From assembly GCA_035610835.1 (NCBI GenBank), contig CM069447.1, positions 24,644,161 to 24,708,160 on the forward strand: a DNA stretch of 64,000 bases. Direction: 5' to 3'. The notes under the pieces are model-generated. The model was not told the origin of the DNA. It saw nothing but the letters and a program-made list of their open reading frames with translations, and searched no databases. A program made the translations under genes and the position numbers. This document shows positions 47,223 to 59,645 of this stretch, piece by piece. The stretch comes from Ophiura sarsii. Its lineage: Eukaryota > Echinodermata > Ophiuroidea > Amphilepidida > Ophiuridae. The first letter of the stretch is position 1. Every line of letters begins with the position of its first letter.

Positions 47223-48320
47223 CAGGGTGTCCCAAAAGTCTATGCACGTTTTTGAAGAGTCATATCTCATAAAATATAAATTATATGGTATACATTTAAC
47301 CATATTTTGAAAGACGAGATTTGGGAAATTATTTTGATACCAAACACAACCCTATTGGTAAACCCACAACATTATAAAACTGGTTGACAGTTTTTGGCCG
47401 TGTGCCAGACCAACCTATACCAAATACCACACATTGTTGCTAAAATCAGGTGCGCATACATTAACAGTATGAAAGCAACGTTGCGCATTAGTCACAGTTC
47501 ACTGCTTACCTTGCAACATTAATGTTATTACCAAACTCGGTCACTCACAACATAAATAGGCGTAGTAGACAACATTGCACAGCAAAAGTCTGCATTCAAG
47601 ATGGTTTACAACATAGATAAGCGAATACAAGTTGTATGGTTTTACGCTGAAACAAATTCAGTTCAACGAAAGTTCAGAAAACATTTGAAAGTGAAACGCG
47701 CACCAGGAAGAATATCCATTCTGAAGTTGGTGGATAAATGTTTGAACACAGGACCTGTGCATGATTTGTCTCGATGTGGTAGAAAGACTGGTAGATCAAC
47801 AAGTCACATTGATGTTATAAGACATGCAGTAGCCAAAAGTCCAAAGAGATCTAATAGTATTCGCCGACTTTCCACAGAAAACAAGATTAAAAGATCAACT
47901 GTTCACAGAATTTTGTGTAAGGACTTGAAGAAGTTTCCTTACAAGATTCAGATCAAACAATACATTAAAGCAGCGGACAGATATAGTTTATGTTATTATG
48001 ATGGGATCACTGTTATGTAACATTTTAAATATTACAATTGACAGATCACTTTCCGTGTAACCAACTCTACCCATATTTTTGTTAATCTCAATAGGTATGG
48101 ATTTATGAACTTTATTCCTCCGAAGTATAAAATTACATTTTTGCAGTAATACATATTTTACTTCTAGGGTGGCATTACAAACAGATGTTACTCCAATGTT
48201 ATGTATCAAAATTATTTCCCACATCTCCTCTTCCTAAATATGTATTCATATTTTTAATACAACTTATATTTTGTGAAATACAAAGCTTCAAAGTCGTGCA
48301 TAGACTTTTGGGACACCCTG
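47223..48320 (+). mobile_element. mariner-related element, 1,098 bp, 26-bp perfect TIRs (unit 3 only)
   Basis: The ends are cagggtgtcccaaaagtc and its complement, perfect over 26 bp, flanked by TA on both sides. Units 1 and 2 have the empty site ccggatctatatct / ccggatccatatct. It encodes only the N-terminal part of a transposase (47601-48020), so the element is internally deleted and non-autonomous. Perfect ends and a clean empty site indicate a young insertion. Confidence 0.93.
47601..48020 (+). pseudogene. Truncated mariner/Tc1-type transposase, N-terminal DNA-binding part
   Basis: A 139-residue frame. Residues about 8-55 contain VVWFYAETNSVQRKFRKHL and then RAPGRISILKLVDKC, the usual first helix-turn-helix of this transposase group (DUF4817-like). 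Residues about 85-125 hold RRLSTENKIKRSTVHRIL, the second helix-turn-helix. After FPYKIQIKQY the frame soon stops. The D,D-D/E catalytic domain is absent (full-length relatives are about 340-350 residues). It could still bind the TIRs and act as a repressor, but that is speculation. Confidence 0.88.
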
Positions 48321-49030
48321 TATATCTCAGAAACGCGACAGATTGGCTTCGGAATAGTGTTTACTTTGTCTGATCTTTTTCGATAGTTTCGTTCTTCTGA
48401 TATTTTAAATTCTACCGTGTTTACGTTGGCTAATCCATGTCGCCAGTTGCACTCTCCTGTTGCCATCAATGAAATCCAACTTGTTATTTATTTGGGACCA
48501 TTTGTCACGGTTGGCTTTTTGTGAACTAAATGTCCGTGTTTAAGCGCAATCTAATCTTAAATTGATTACACCTCTATTCGTTCAGCTTGTGTTTTTTTTT
48601 CGCCAGCTGACATCATATTTAATTTCTTATAAGATATCCTCCTAACTTTAAACCACTAGTTTCTAAATATTTGAGTTACCGTTGCAGCTATTAGCAATGA
48701 TTTCCATTCATGGAATGGTCACTTTACCGATAGTAATCAATCCAATTTAGTTTTACATACGTTATCAGTTGGGCTTGGCATTCGCATGGTGGTTAGCTCT
48801 GCACAAGGATGAATACTCCATCGGCCACGAGGCTACCTAAATATTGAATAACCTCTTGCTATAGGATGTCGGCTAAGGACTGAATTTGGATCAATATGGC
48901 TGCTATATGTCAAGTTTGGTTCTACCAGAACTAGGAAAATAAACCTCTCGGATCAAGAAATCTTAGATCTTATTTCAATAGTGCAATTGGGTCGGGTTCA
49001 CATTGATGTTGTTTGTTGTTCGCGGGCGAT

Positions 49031-49288
49031 CAGCCCTTTTATGGCAAAAGAATGTATCTTATATGTAGTTGCCTAACAGTATACTTCCTTTTAACATGAT
49101 CAAAGTTAGCTTTTTGCTCCATAAATCATATAGTAGTAAAAGGCAGTATATTACTTTTATTGTCTTTACAAGTTGCAAACTTTTCCTAAGTGAGGATTAT
49201 TGAACCAAGTTCACACATTCCATGTTAAAAGGAAGTATATCATTAGGAAAGTACATATCAAATAAATCCTTTTGCCGTAAAAGGGCTG
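49031..49288. mobile_element. 258-bp MITE with CAGCCCTTTT ends (unit 3 only)
   Basis: The ends are cagcccttttatggcaaaag and its near-complement cttttgccgtaaaagggctg. CGAT flanks both sides, and unit 2 has the empty site gcgggcgatgct. It contains acttccttttaacatg and its inverted match catgttaaaaggaagt inside. It is non-coding. A 4-bp duplication is seen; the superfamily is not assigned. Confidence 0.9.
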
Positions 49289-49552
49289 CGATGCTCTTGG
49301 CTTTTTGTATCCTCTGGCAGTTCAATAATGACGGGTCGTGTTGTGAAAAGAGTTCTTGTTCGCATGATCAAACGTAAACGGGTCATATAAAAAGAATAGC
49401 AGTTTGAAAATAAGTAAGTAAGTTGATTGAGGATAATAATTTTAAATTAAGATAAATAATAATTTAATCCCTCATATATAAACCGCTCAAAAAAAGTTTG
49501 GTATATTTTTTCAACCCCTAAGATTTTTTAAATGTCGTGGGATATGTTCACT

Positions 49553-50342
49553 AGGTTTGTAAACTTTAATGATCTACGTCAAATATTTCGCCCATAAACT
49601 GCTAAAAAAAGAAGAAGTTTGGAATAATTTTTCAAGCACAAGATTTTCAAATGTCGCGGGATATGTTCATTAGGTGATATATATCCATATACAAGCTGAT
49701 GTGTTCATCTTTAAAATGATACCAAATTCGAAATAATCCCTCGCTCCAGTGCTCAGTCACTTGCTTGAGAACATGAGGAGGTCACAATTTGAATGTGCCA
49801 AAATCAACACTATTTCGTACTCAAAAGAACATCTTTGTCGTTGGTTCAATGAAGTGTAATACATTGACCCTTACAGTGTAGTGTCATGATCTAGGCAAAA
49901 AATAGCGTTGATTTTGGCACTTTCAGATTGTGACCTCCCCATGTTCGCAAGGACGTGGGTGAGCACTGGATCAATGGATTGCTTCAAATTGGATATCATT
50001 GTAAAGATGAACAAATCAGCTTTACATGGATATATAATACTTTATCTACATCTACATCTATGAACATACTCAATAAAGTTGTCAAGAGACAATATCTAAT
50101 TGAGAAAACAATACAGACGTCAGTCAGAAAACATGGTACCAAATACACACAAGAGATACATAATACAATTACACTTAATTACTTAAATTACTAAGACCAG
50201 TTTTAAAAGAGTCTAGATGAACTTGATGAACATATCTCGCGATATTTGAAAATCTTGTGCTTGGAAAAGTATTCCAAACGTCTTCTTTTTTAGCAGTTTA
50301 TGGGTGAAATATTTGACGTAGCTCATTCAAGTTTACAAACGT
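49553..50342. mobile_element. Large foldback whose arms include flanking host sequence (unit 3)
   Basis: The arms start at gtttgtaaactttaatgatc (left) and its complement near 50320-50342 (right), continue through cccataaactgctaaaaaaa, and include a second inverted pair (aggaggtcacaatttgaatg at 49788 against its complement near 49927). The outer 35-40 bp of the right arm is ordinary unit sequence (gaaatatttgacgtagctca, also in unit 2 at 25561), so the left end carries an inverted copy of it. A further partial copy of the end lies at 49487-49552. No transposase is present. Confidence 0.8.
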
Positions 50343-50868
50343 ATTTATCCTTATACTGATCATATGGTTTAATTATACGCCCGGTAATATACAATACAAC
50401 ATATCGTATCTGAAGAAGGGGAACTCAATTATATGCAATGTATGTATATATCAAATATTAGTTTATAATCGGTGGTATCCCGTCGTTCAATGTAATAGTT
50501 GTCAAAATCTATGCCGGAAATCGTTCTGCACTACTTCATTTTTTTTCTTTTCCGTCAGACGTTAATACTCGTGTGTATATCAGTGTATAATGCATTCAAC
50601 ACTTGATACCGTACTCGTACAGTTTGAATTATATAGAAACTTAAACGTTTATTATTCGTAAATAAAATGCTTAACTGGACAGCAGGGCGAACATAACATT
50701 TCTCGCCTACATATACAGGGATAGATGGATTTGGAACAAACTCTGGCTATTTCGAACACTACGAAGTCGATTAAATATGTTAGAACGTCGAACTCATGCC
50801 CATCGTGAATACAACCACTGTACGGTATTCCATTTCTTACTTCCAATTTAAACACGTCTGTACAGTCG

Positions 50869-50870
<2 letters not shown>

Positions 50871-50944
<74 letters not shown>
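50871..50944. repeat. (TA)37 microsatellite (unit 3 only)
   Basis: A pure AT dinucleotide run of 74 bp. Units 1 and 2 have only aaaaaatatatcc at the same place, so the expansion is specific to unit 3. It creates a spurious tyrosine-isoleucine frame on the minus strand. Confidence 0.97.
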
Positions 50945-50946
<2 letters not shown>

Positions 50947-51089
50947 ATATTAACTAGATATGTAGCGGGGGCATTCAAGTTTCCATAATATTATATTATG
51001 AGCAAACAGTGTGTTTAGTCTAGACTGTATTAGAGTTAAATCTTTTGAAATGGAAACGAAAGATAAAAACATCTCGTGACTATAAGAAA

Positions 51090-51320
51090 TAACGTAGCCG
51101 TCCCATGGGTGTCAGAAGTAAACGACGCGATAATGCATTTACATCTCGTAATTACATTTCCCGCCAAAACTTACTATAAGTAGTGAAATATCCGCGGGAC
51201 ATTGCACAAAACACCTGCCTATCTATCTACTATAAGAGCCGCCAAAAAGACAGCGGTCGGGTGATGTGACTTTGTTTTAGTCCTTTGGCTAATGGAACGT
51301 TTGAGGTCGGTGGTTTGGTG
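51090..51320 (+). promoter_or_regulatory. P3 module with TATA box (unit 3)
   Basis: Counterpart of 7420-7650. TATAAGA lies at 51231-51237. About eight bases of the tail (gaaaagtg) are deleted, so the conserved downstream element is damaged in this copy. Confidence 0.5.
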
Positions 51321-51544
51321 TTTTAGCTTAAAGTCATATTATGCGATATTTTCCAGGTGGCGCCCTCTGTCTTTGTTTTTTACTTTGAAAGCAGATTTTC
51401 TTGCAGATTTGCATTTATTATCATATATCGTAAGGATCCTCTAAGTCAAAGAGCCACACAATTAAGACATCCCGTCATTCATTTGACACTCATTTGGGCT
51501 TTATCCAAGTTGTGCGCTTGATAATAAAATAACCATAGTGACGT

Positions 51545-52318
51545 TAGTAGAGTCATTATCTTGGATTCCGTGACCATTTTCTTCCTACCTTAGTTTCTTA
51601 GTGAATTTGTCAACTAGAACCATTTTAAGAGAAAATGAGCTCCCATGCACCTCTCAAAAGTGACGGGAATGTTCTTTTATAGCGCAAATTCCAAAATGGC
51701 CGCCATACAGGGGCCCAAAAATTCAAATGGCTTTAATTAAGCTAAAAAGCACCCCAAATTGTTCGGCTGAGCACAAGGATTCCGAAAAAGTATAGTTTGC
51801 CATACTTCCGATGTTTGGTTAACGAGTTATCGGGTAAAACGTAAAAAGGTCGTTGACCTTTGCATATGGGGTCAAAATTTAAACTTGCTCCGATTTTGAA
51901 AAACAATATCTCATATTGTTCGTATGATCACAAGGATTCCAGAAATAGTTGTTTTTTTACCACCAGGAATATTTTGTGTAGGTCAAAAGGTCAAGGTACA
52001 CTGACCTATATAGAATCTGACCTTTTGACCCCTTTATGAGGTAAAACAGACACTCTAGGTGGTATAAACTATCATAATCGGAATCCTTGTGCTCAGCCGA
52101 ACAATTTGGTGTGCTTTTTAGCTTAATTAAAGCCATTTGAATTTTTGGGCCCCTGTATGGCGGCCATTTTGGAATTTGCGCTATAAAAGAACATTCCCGT
52201 CACTTTTGAGAGGTGCATGGGAGCTCATTTTCTCTTAAAATGGTTCTAGTTGACAAATTCACTAAGAAACTAAGGTAGGAAGAAAATGGTCACGGAATCC
52301 AAGATAATGACTCTACTA
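51545..52318. mobile_element. 774-bp foldback with about 246-bp near-identical arms (unit 3 only)
   Basis: The arms 51545-51790 and 52073-52318 are almost perfect complements (tagtagagtcattatcttgg at the tip). Units 1 and 2 have the empty site gtgacgtttcaatg / gtgactttctcaatg, and CGT is found at both sides. The central 280 bp contains further copies of cacaaggattcc and no gene. The high arm identity suggests recent insertion or arm-to-arm conversion. Confidence 0.92.
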
Positions 52319-53147
52319 CGTTTCAATGATTTGAAGCACACACAGTGAATGCGCATCCTGCGAGCTCTTAGATGTCACACACATATATTTGTCGCGTACA
52401 CAATTTAGGTGTTTTATCTAATCAAACCTTTCCCCATCGTCTTAGCTTTACTCCATAATTCTTGAGTTGCACTGTTTAATTGAATTCATTAGGCAATAAG
52501 CTTACAGTCTGCTGAACAGCCGGCCTCTTGTCTAGTAGGATTGTAAGCTCGTAAATAATTTCGAAAATACCCTTTTGAATTTATTATGTGGCTGTCAATT
52601 TGTCTATTAAATGATTTTTTTTAAAACACATGTCTCGTTTCTTGAGCTCTTGTATTATTTTATAAACAAAAACAAACTTCATAATGTCGTGGTTATTCCC
52701 TCATAAAAAAGCCACCCTACGATTAACCATAATTATCACGGTATGTCAAACCTTATTCTATGAACTAGCAGTTTGCTGTTGATGTTATAACTGAATTGAG
52801 TAACTTCGTCGAACAAATCAACTAAAAACTGTAACTGTAACTATTCCTGTAGGTTATTATTGTAATTACCAGCAACCGGGTCGGGTTCACGATGATCGGC
52901 GAGGAGTGAGATAAACCATGTTTTTGGGCCCTAGCCGTAAGCAGTGTTACAGTCGGTGCAATTTAACACTCATGTTCCAACAACTGGATCACTTAATGAC
53001 AAATAAGTATCACATTTTGAGGGGTAAAGTGGGTAACATCACGTTTATGATCCATAAGATCTAAAGACGCCGACAATGATGGTGCACTGAACGTATAGTA
53101 CGATGCATCCCACTTCAAGACATTAGGAAGCTTTCGATTTGGACGAC

Positions 53148-53385
53148 GGACGCTTAAGATGACACCTCGAGTCATGTGCGCATGCGTCGACTTAACAATC
53201 CGTCGGTCGTCCAATTTCCGAGACCTCTCTTCGGCTGATTATTAGGAGCTTTCCGTGCGTTTCCACCCGGTTGGACCGCAGATCATTGTTTAGAACAATA
53301 GAAACCGGCTGCAACCGCACGGAACCGCACGGAACCGGCGGTTGCCGGGCGGTCGAGTTTTGATGTGCTCCCTAATATAAACAAT
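53148..53385. mobile_element. Half foldback fused to a second GC-rich TIR fragment (unit 3)
   Basis: Positions 53148-53235 match the left half of the 8761 element. The sequence then switches to a GC-rich stretch (gcgtttccacccggttggac, with tandem ccgcacggaa copies) that ends gtgctccct. The junction with the host sequence comes about 1.1 kb further along the unit-1 alignment, so a deletion accompanied it. Confidence 0.65.
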
Positions 53386-54480
53386 AATATTGAAAACATA
53401 AACTAAACACTTTCATAAGTCATGAGTCACTTACCTGATTTTATGAGATTGACCAGTAGAGGCATGAAGTAAACGAAAACAAAATAGAGAAAATACGTAA
53501 TTAGTAACGTATAAAGATTGATCAGATTCTGGTTGTAAAGCCACGGCTGTTTGATCCCACATAATGTGTCCGATTTATTCTGAGAACACCTAACTTGCTG
53601 GCCCAGTTCTGTTTTTAACTGATTCAAATACCTGAATATACTGGCCATCTTTTGTAGAACCATAAAAGGGCCACTTCATAATCTTTTTTATCCCATAATA
53701 TTAATTATAAATCGGACTGTCAAACAGCCGTGAAGCATGATGATGAAAAATCAAAGAGGGTGTTAACCCAACAAATATGAAATGTATGAGGCGCGGTTTG
53801 AACTGCATGTATTAATGTGATGTATAAAAAAGTATACATTTTTGAAGAAGAAATAAATGAGTCAGAGAATCCATTTGTTGGTATCAAATGTCGCTAAAAA
53901 TGCTGATGCTTTTGCCGAAATTGCACCAAAATTATCTCAAGACACATATCTACGAACGCTATTTTTATTTTTTTATTTAATAAAATCGTTTAGTTTGACT
54001 TAAAAAGATCAAGGAGGTAACAGATCAATTTGTTGAGCCAAATGAAAGAGGTTTATTTGTCAACATTTAAAAAAATCAGCAATTTGTAGTGAACTTTGAT
54101 CCAAAAATGGATTATCTGACTCAATTTCCTTTTCCAAAATGTATACTTCTTGTATGTACATCACATTTATAAAAGTTACAGCGCTTATTAACACCACCAC
54201 ACACCCTCCCCCTTAATGCTAATAATAGTTGACAGATAAGGTAATTGGAGAACCACAACCTGTTTTGAATAACACATGACGTGCCTGGCGAAATCTATGC
54301 ATTGCTTCACTCTTCATGGAATGGCTTATACCGTGAAATTATAGGTAAGTCTTCGATTTCTCGGAGTGCATACGACTAAAATTGACGAGAGCCATCGGAC
54401 AATCAATCTAGAAACAAATACCATCTCGAGGATTTAGAATCGAATATCTTCACACTGCGAAGGTATTGACTCGCCTTAAG

Positions 54481-54964
54481 GCCAACAAAAATACTTGTTT
54501 GCTTGTCCATAGATGGGTCAAAAAAAGTTGGGTCGGTCGGTCGGATTTTTAATTATTGGTTGTTCTGGCCCTATCCTACAACACAAAAACTAGCATGCAC
54601 CATTTTGAGCCTTGTCAATGGCAGGCTAATGGCAATGGTTAATTTTAGCATGCTTTAGCCCACATTTGATTTGAAATAACCAACATATTTATACCCCATG
54701 ACCCACAGCATAGCGTTAGAAACTTTTATCTTTAGATCCTAATTACTACGGTATAAGTTTTATTCTGTTCAAAAGTATAACTTTTATCATGTACCATTTC
54801 TGAATTATTTGGTCCTTAACATGGAGGTGACATGAAAAGGGTATTAGCTCACATGAGGAGTAACGTATGGTTCAATATAGGTCATTAAAATGAATTTATT
54901 TTAAATTTAAAAAAAATTAAATAAAATATTTTTTTTTTTTTTTTTGGGGGGGGGGGGCCTAATG
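54481..54964. mobile_element. 484-bp insertion ending in poly-T/poly-G (unit 3 only)
   Basis: Units 1 and 2 join cgccttaagg to tctgtacagaaatac directly. Unit 3 has an insert beginning ccaacaaaaatacttgtttg and containing ggtcggtcggtcgg. It ends with a T run, a G run and cctaatg. The ends (taaggcc-aacaaaaa and tttttgg-ggcctaa) look like a short imperfect terminal repeat. Homopolymer lengths may be unreliable. The family is not assigned. Confidence 0.75.
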
Positions 54965-55259
54965 TCTCTACAGAAATACTAGTAAACCGTAGCAAGTTAC
55001 TAAAGCAGGACCGTGTTTGTGTAAAAACAATTTGAATTGAGGCCATCGAATAACATAGGGGTCCCGAGAGTGGGGATGTCTAACTTTTAGGCCTATGCAC
55101 ACAAACGACACGGAGTCACAACAAGATTACCATGATTACTGATAATTATTCCCCGCTATTCGCTGCCTTATAAACATGATAAAAGTCATAATTCCCGAAT
55201 TTCAAATTAAGCGCTCGTATTACAAACAACCTGTATGTCTACCACACGAACTGCATGAA

Positions 55260-55430
55260 CTGCACGGCGTATTCCTGCGAAAACTCCGGGTTCTTCGCAG
55301 TCTGCGAACAACCCGGGTCTTTCGTGCACAAAACCCGGGTTTTTTCGCAAGGCCCCGTGTTTGTGTGCGCAAGCATTTGTGGCTTGCGAAAACCCCGGTT
55401 TTTCGCAGACCCTAGTTTTAGACGCAGCAC
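55260..55430. repeat. Cluster of CCCGGG-centred palindromes (unit 3)
   Basis: Counterpart of 11150-11320, close to the unit-1 arrangement. Confidence 0.8.
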
Positions 55431-55608
55431 CGGGATTTATTATAGTACATCCAGGGTACATACATTGCATCTAAAACCGGACACTAATGAACTATGACAT
55501 TTACAATACTAGGCCACATGTGTGTAGACAGAATTCTAATGTGTGTGATCGTAGCAAGACGTGTTTACCGATATCAGAATAAATTATCAGTTATAACATA
55601 TATTTTTA

Positions 55609-55666
55609 AATAAAAGTCTCACTCAGAGAAACACTTAAAAGTATTTCTCTGAGTGAGACTTTTATT
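55609..55666. repeat. De novo 28-bp hairpin (unit 3 only)
   Basis: The unit sequence gtatttctctgagtgagact is preceded by an inverted copy of itself (agtctcactcagagaaacac) with a four-base centre. Units 1 and 2 have only the direct half. This is a local inverted duplication, consistent with template switching during replication. Confidence 0.9.
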
Positions 55667-55674
55667 GTATTTTA

Positions 55675-55815
55675 CAGGCATGTCTGTGCTTTGTATTTCA
55701 ATGCATTTTTCATGGTGATTTCAAATAGGGTAATGAAATTCAATAATTATGACATGTTTCAAACATTTTGTGACAATTTTGAATGTCGTCTGCAGACGCC
55801 TGCCGCGTGAAAAAA
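55675..55815 (+). mobile_element. piggyBac-like MITE, 3' part (unit 3)
   Basis: The tail of the family, ending cagacgcctgccgcgtgaaa. The head is missing. Confidence 0.7.
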
Positions 55816-57665
55816 AGTATTAATTATTAACCGTTGGCGAAATATCGAGATTGGCTAATACTGGATACTATATAGTAATGCAAAGTATTAAACAAATCTA
55901 CTCAAATAGAATTCTCCATTTCAATATAAGTTCGAGTATAGAAATGGCCACTTGAGAAATTATTTGTTAATAAACTCGTTCAACTCAACGTGTAACGATT
56001 TCCGATGCAGAATGAGTTGCCCGGCAGTGACCTTGTGATTAGAAAAAATGACATTTCTGTCGTTATTGTTGTTGATTTATGATTATTAAATCACCATGAT
56101 CATGATGAATTCGTCACTGAAATACACGTCTAAGCTTTTGTTGGACTCGGACACGGGTTTGGACTCCGACACAACACGCAAAACTCGGCTCGGCTCGAAT
56201 TTAAAACAAACAAGAAGTCGGTTTAATTAGTCCAAGTGCAGTTCTCTATAATATCATTATTTGTTTAGCACCTTCTATATTTTGCATTCCAATGATATCA
56301 TCAGATGAAAATGATAGTTAATGTGTAGAAATGACACAAAACAGGACTGTTGATGTAAATCATCTTGAATCTGTACTCCTCGTGCATGTTACCGTGGTGA
56401 AAAGGACGAGGAGTTTGATTTATTTAAATGTTGCAGACTAAGACTCATAAATAAATATCCAAGATTTGTTCACAGGATTAACCAAAAATATAGGGTGTCA
56501 CAAAATGCAAGCAGATACCCTAAGGGTAGTTTTCTCCATATATTCTTGTACCGACCTGATCGCTGTTTGTTTGCCGTCGTAGTCATTTTAGGAACAATGC
56601 TTGTAAAAATTGTTGTAATTTGTTATTTGAATGAACAAAATGTTGAAACATTTCTAACCGCGACCAAGTAAGCTTATATCTGAGTATACATTCATTTATA
56701 TTCGCACCAGGATTTATAATTTTTATTTAATGACGATTATATAACTTCCTATTTGTCTTGATTCGGCAAAAACGCCATTTGGACATTCTTGAAGACAGTG
56801 AAATCAGAAGTTAAAGTATTCAACTGGAAAGATCAATCCGTCGAAATGGAAGGAATAAAACGGATGCTGAGAGCATCCAGTGCATTGCCTTCTATTTACC
56901 CACCCCTTCAAACATACCCAATGAATTATACAATACCGTGAAGAGAATACAAGAGACATCAATATAAGCCCTTCCCATGCTACAGAACATACGTTCCATA
57001 GCTTACTTTATCGCCGATCCTTCTCTAGAAATATAATGTTGTAAAGTCTTGATAATTTCACAAATAAAAAGCAATTTTTTTCCCCGTGCGGTTACGCGAT
57101 TCATCGCAGCATATAGACAAAGGCGCCGTGTTTCCAACATACTTGGTCATCGAAACATAATTATTGAATATGGGTGTGAGAAGTGGGTTTGTCAATAAGA
57201 TATAATATTTTGCATAGATTTGATCGCGTGAAAAGTAAGGGAGTAAACCAGTCCACTGCTCAGTAGACATGTCCAAAGGTAACTATACAAGCGGTTCGAG
57301 GAGAGAGCGGAGGGAATCTAGGCTATAGGGTGCCCCTTGTAGGATTGAGCTAAACTAATTTAATTAGGTCAGAATGAATTTTGCAGTCAGTTGCCATAGT
57401 CTACGCATTACTATGCTTGTTTCTAAGCATGCATGCACACAGAAGTATTATAATGCTTGATGATAAATTAATTTACACAAACTGATAGAATACAAGGAAA
57501 TCATATCCTTGTTTTATGTGTGATAAACAACTGAGCATCAGTTATTTGTATTTCCATATTCTGAAGCCAGCACGTCATTTTCATGAAGTTAATAAGGAAG
57601 GATCGTATATTTTTGTAGACAAGGTAATGAGAAATCTAACGTATCTTAGTCATAACAAACACTAG

Positions 57666-57870
57666 GTTTAAAGTATCGCCCGATACTGGAACATAAAAAC
57701 GTTCCAGTATCGCTCGATACTTGAACACAATTTGGTGTTCCCGGTGTGTCGCACGTACCAGTAACGACCGATGCTGGCAACTTTTATGTTCCAGTATTGA
57801 ACGATGCAACTTTTATGTTCTAGTATTGAACGATACTGGTAAACCAGTATTCAATACCAGTATTTGGGAC
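57666..57870. repeat. Cluster of nested GTATCG palindromes (unit 3)
   Basis: Counterpart of 13345-13560 with about 45 bp missing in the middle (gtgtgtcgcacgtaccag joins two dyads). Confidence 0.83.
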
Positions 57871-59497
57871 CTAAACTAAATCAGCCCGGCAAGTTAAAAC
57901 GAAATCTGGATTCATAAGGACATAATTAACTCTGTCAAATGAAACCCGGACATTTGATACAACTGAAAACCAGACCGAAAATTCAGAAATGCACAACTCC
58001 CTCCTCGAAATTTCTATCCACCTGGAAATTGAAATGACAAAAATGAACAATTTTTACACAGCGACGCATCAAGTGACGGGAGTCCGTCTTACGCTGGGGT
58101 TAATAAGCTCAATATTTCAATAGAGGGTCGGTTTGGGAACGGGACTGCGTTTTCAAGGAACAGTATCCCGTCACAGTGAACAAAGAAATTCATATGTTGC
58201 CGATTTTATACAATAAGATAAGCCTCTTATCCAGTCAATGTAAAATAATGTATCGCTTTTTAATACTATAAGACTCATATTTAGCGTAAAATATTCACCC
58301 TCACCATAAAATAACTATAAAAAGGTGTAAACTCGCCTAGACTAGTGGTCTCATCGCGGTAAACATGTTGCAAAGGGTAACATGTCGACCTGTGTTGTGG
58401 GACGTTGGGGACAAAAGTGAGGTTACATCATCGGACTAACATCCACAAGGAATGCTGGTACTTAGACTGTCTTCAAATATTTATGATTGTAAAGAGAAAA
58501 TACAATAATTGCACAAATAAACTGGTAGGCCTACACGTTACAATGTTAATGTCAACGTACACCCGTACATTTCGAACTTCCTTGTGAAATGGGCTCTGGT
58601 TCGGGAGCTAACCGATAAAGACATATAATATGCTTCACTTCATATTAATAAATGAATACTCTAAAATATTAATAAATAAATACTCTAAATATGTAGGCCT
58701 ACAATAATTAAAGTAAATTGCGATATCAGTACTGAAATCATATACGGCTGTCCATCTTTGCATTGAAAGTATAACGAAAATAATATTTGCGCTCGATATA
58801 TTTTGAAAACAATGCACTCTTGACTACAAAAAGCATTCAATATTTAAAAAAAAAAAACCAAAAATATTATTTTACACATATAAACATGGCGTCGCTATGA
58901 TAGTAGTATACCGTATTCCGTTATCACATTAAAACCATTCATTTGAATATAGGGAAATAGCAACCGCAAAATAATCCACAAAGAGTATGTATGGCTTCAG
59001 GCAATTTATAATATAGCTATTAGCTACGGATGCAACAAGTATACGCTTTAATCACGGATGCATATTTTCATTGAGAAGAAGGTTACTCTAATGAAATGAT
59101 GTTTAAAGAATCTACCCTCATTGATTTCAACGTTCATTAACCCCTCATCACACAGCATGCGACTCTGTAAATCATTGACATGTCATAATTCATTTAGGTT
59201 ATGGAAATATATTATTGAACTCACGTTTTCACGTGAATCACAACAGACCCGTTTCTGTCAAGATATTCCGTTTCAGTTCGTTGACTTCAATACGGAATCT
59301 TGGGAACTTACAGTAAACGCATAGAATTCAATGTATATGTTTCGAGGAATTTACTGATGTATTCATTACGGGTATCACTTTGGAAGAAGCATTTCTGTGA
59401 TACCGACCATATCACTGCGTGTAACCCCTCGGTTGCGTCTAAGGTGAAGGTCCTCTGTGAATTGAGAATCATGGACCAATGTTTGCGTCTATCTACG

Positions 59498-59645
59498 CGG
59501 CTATTAGTTTTACCATTTTATACAAAACAGATTTATTCTCACATCTGTCTCAACTTTCGAAGACTTGTCTCAAATATTACTTAACCAATACTAGGGATGT
59601 TTGTACTTTTCATGGTGATTCGAAATATTGCGATAAACTTTGACA
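59498..59645 (+). mobile_element. piggyBac-like MITE, decayed head half (unit 3)
   Basis: Counterpart of 15080-15240 with similar truncation. Confidence 0.7.

Noticed and set aside
50652..50978. 108-residue minus-strand frame with a long tyrosine-isoleucine run
   Set aside because: The run is the (TA)37 microsatellite read as codons.
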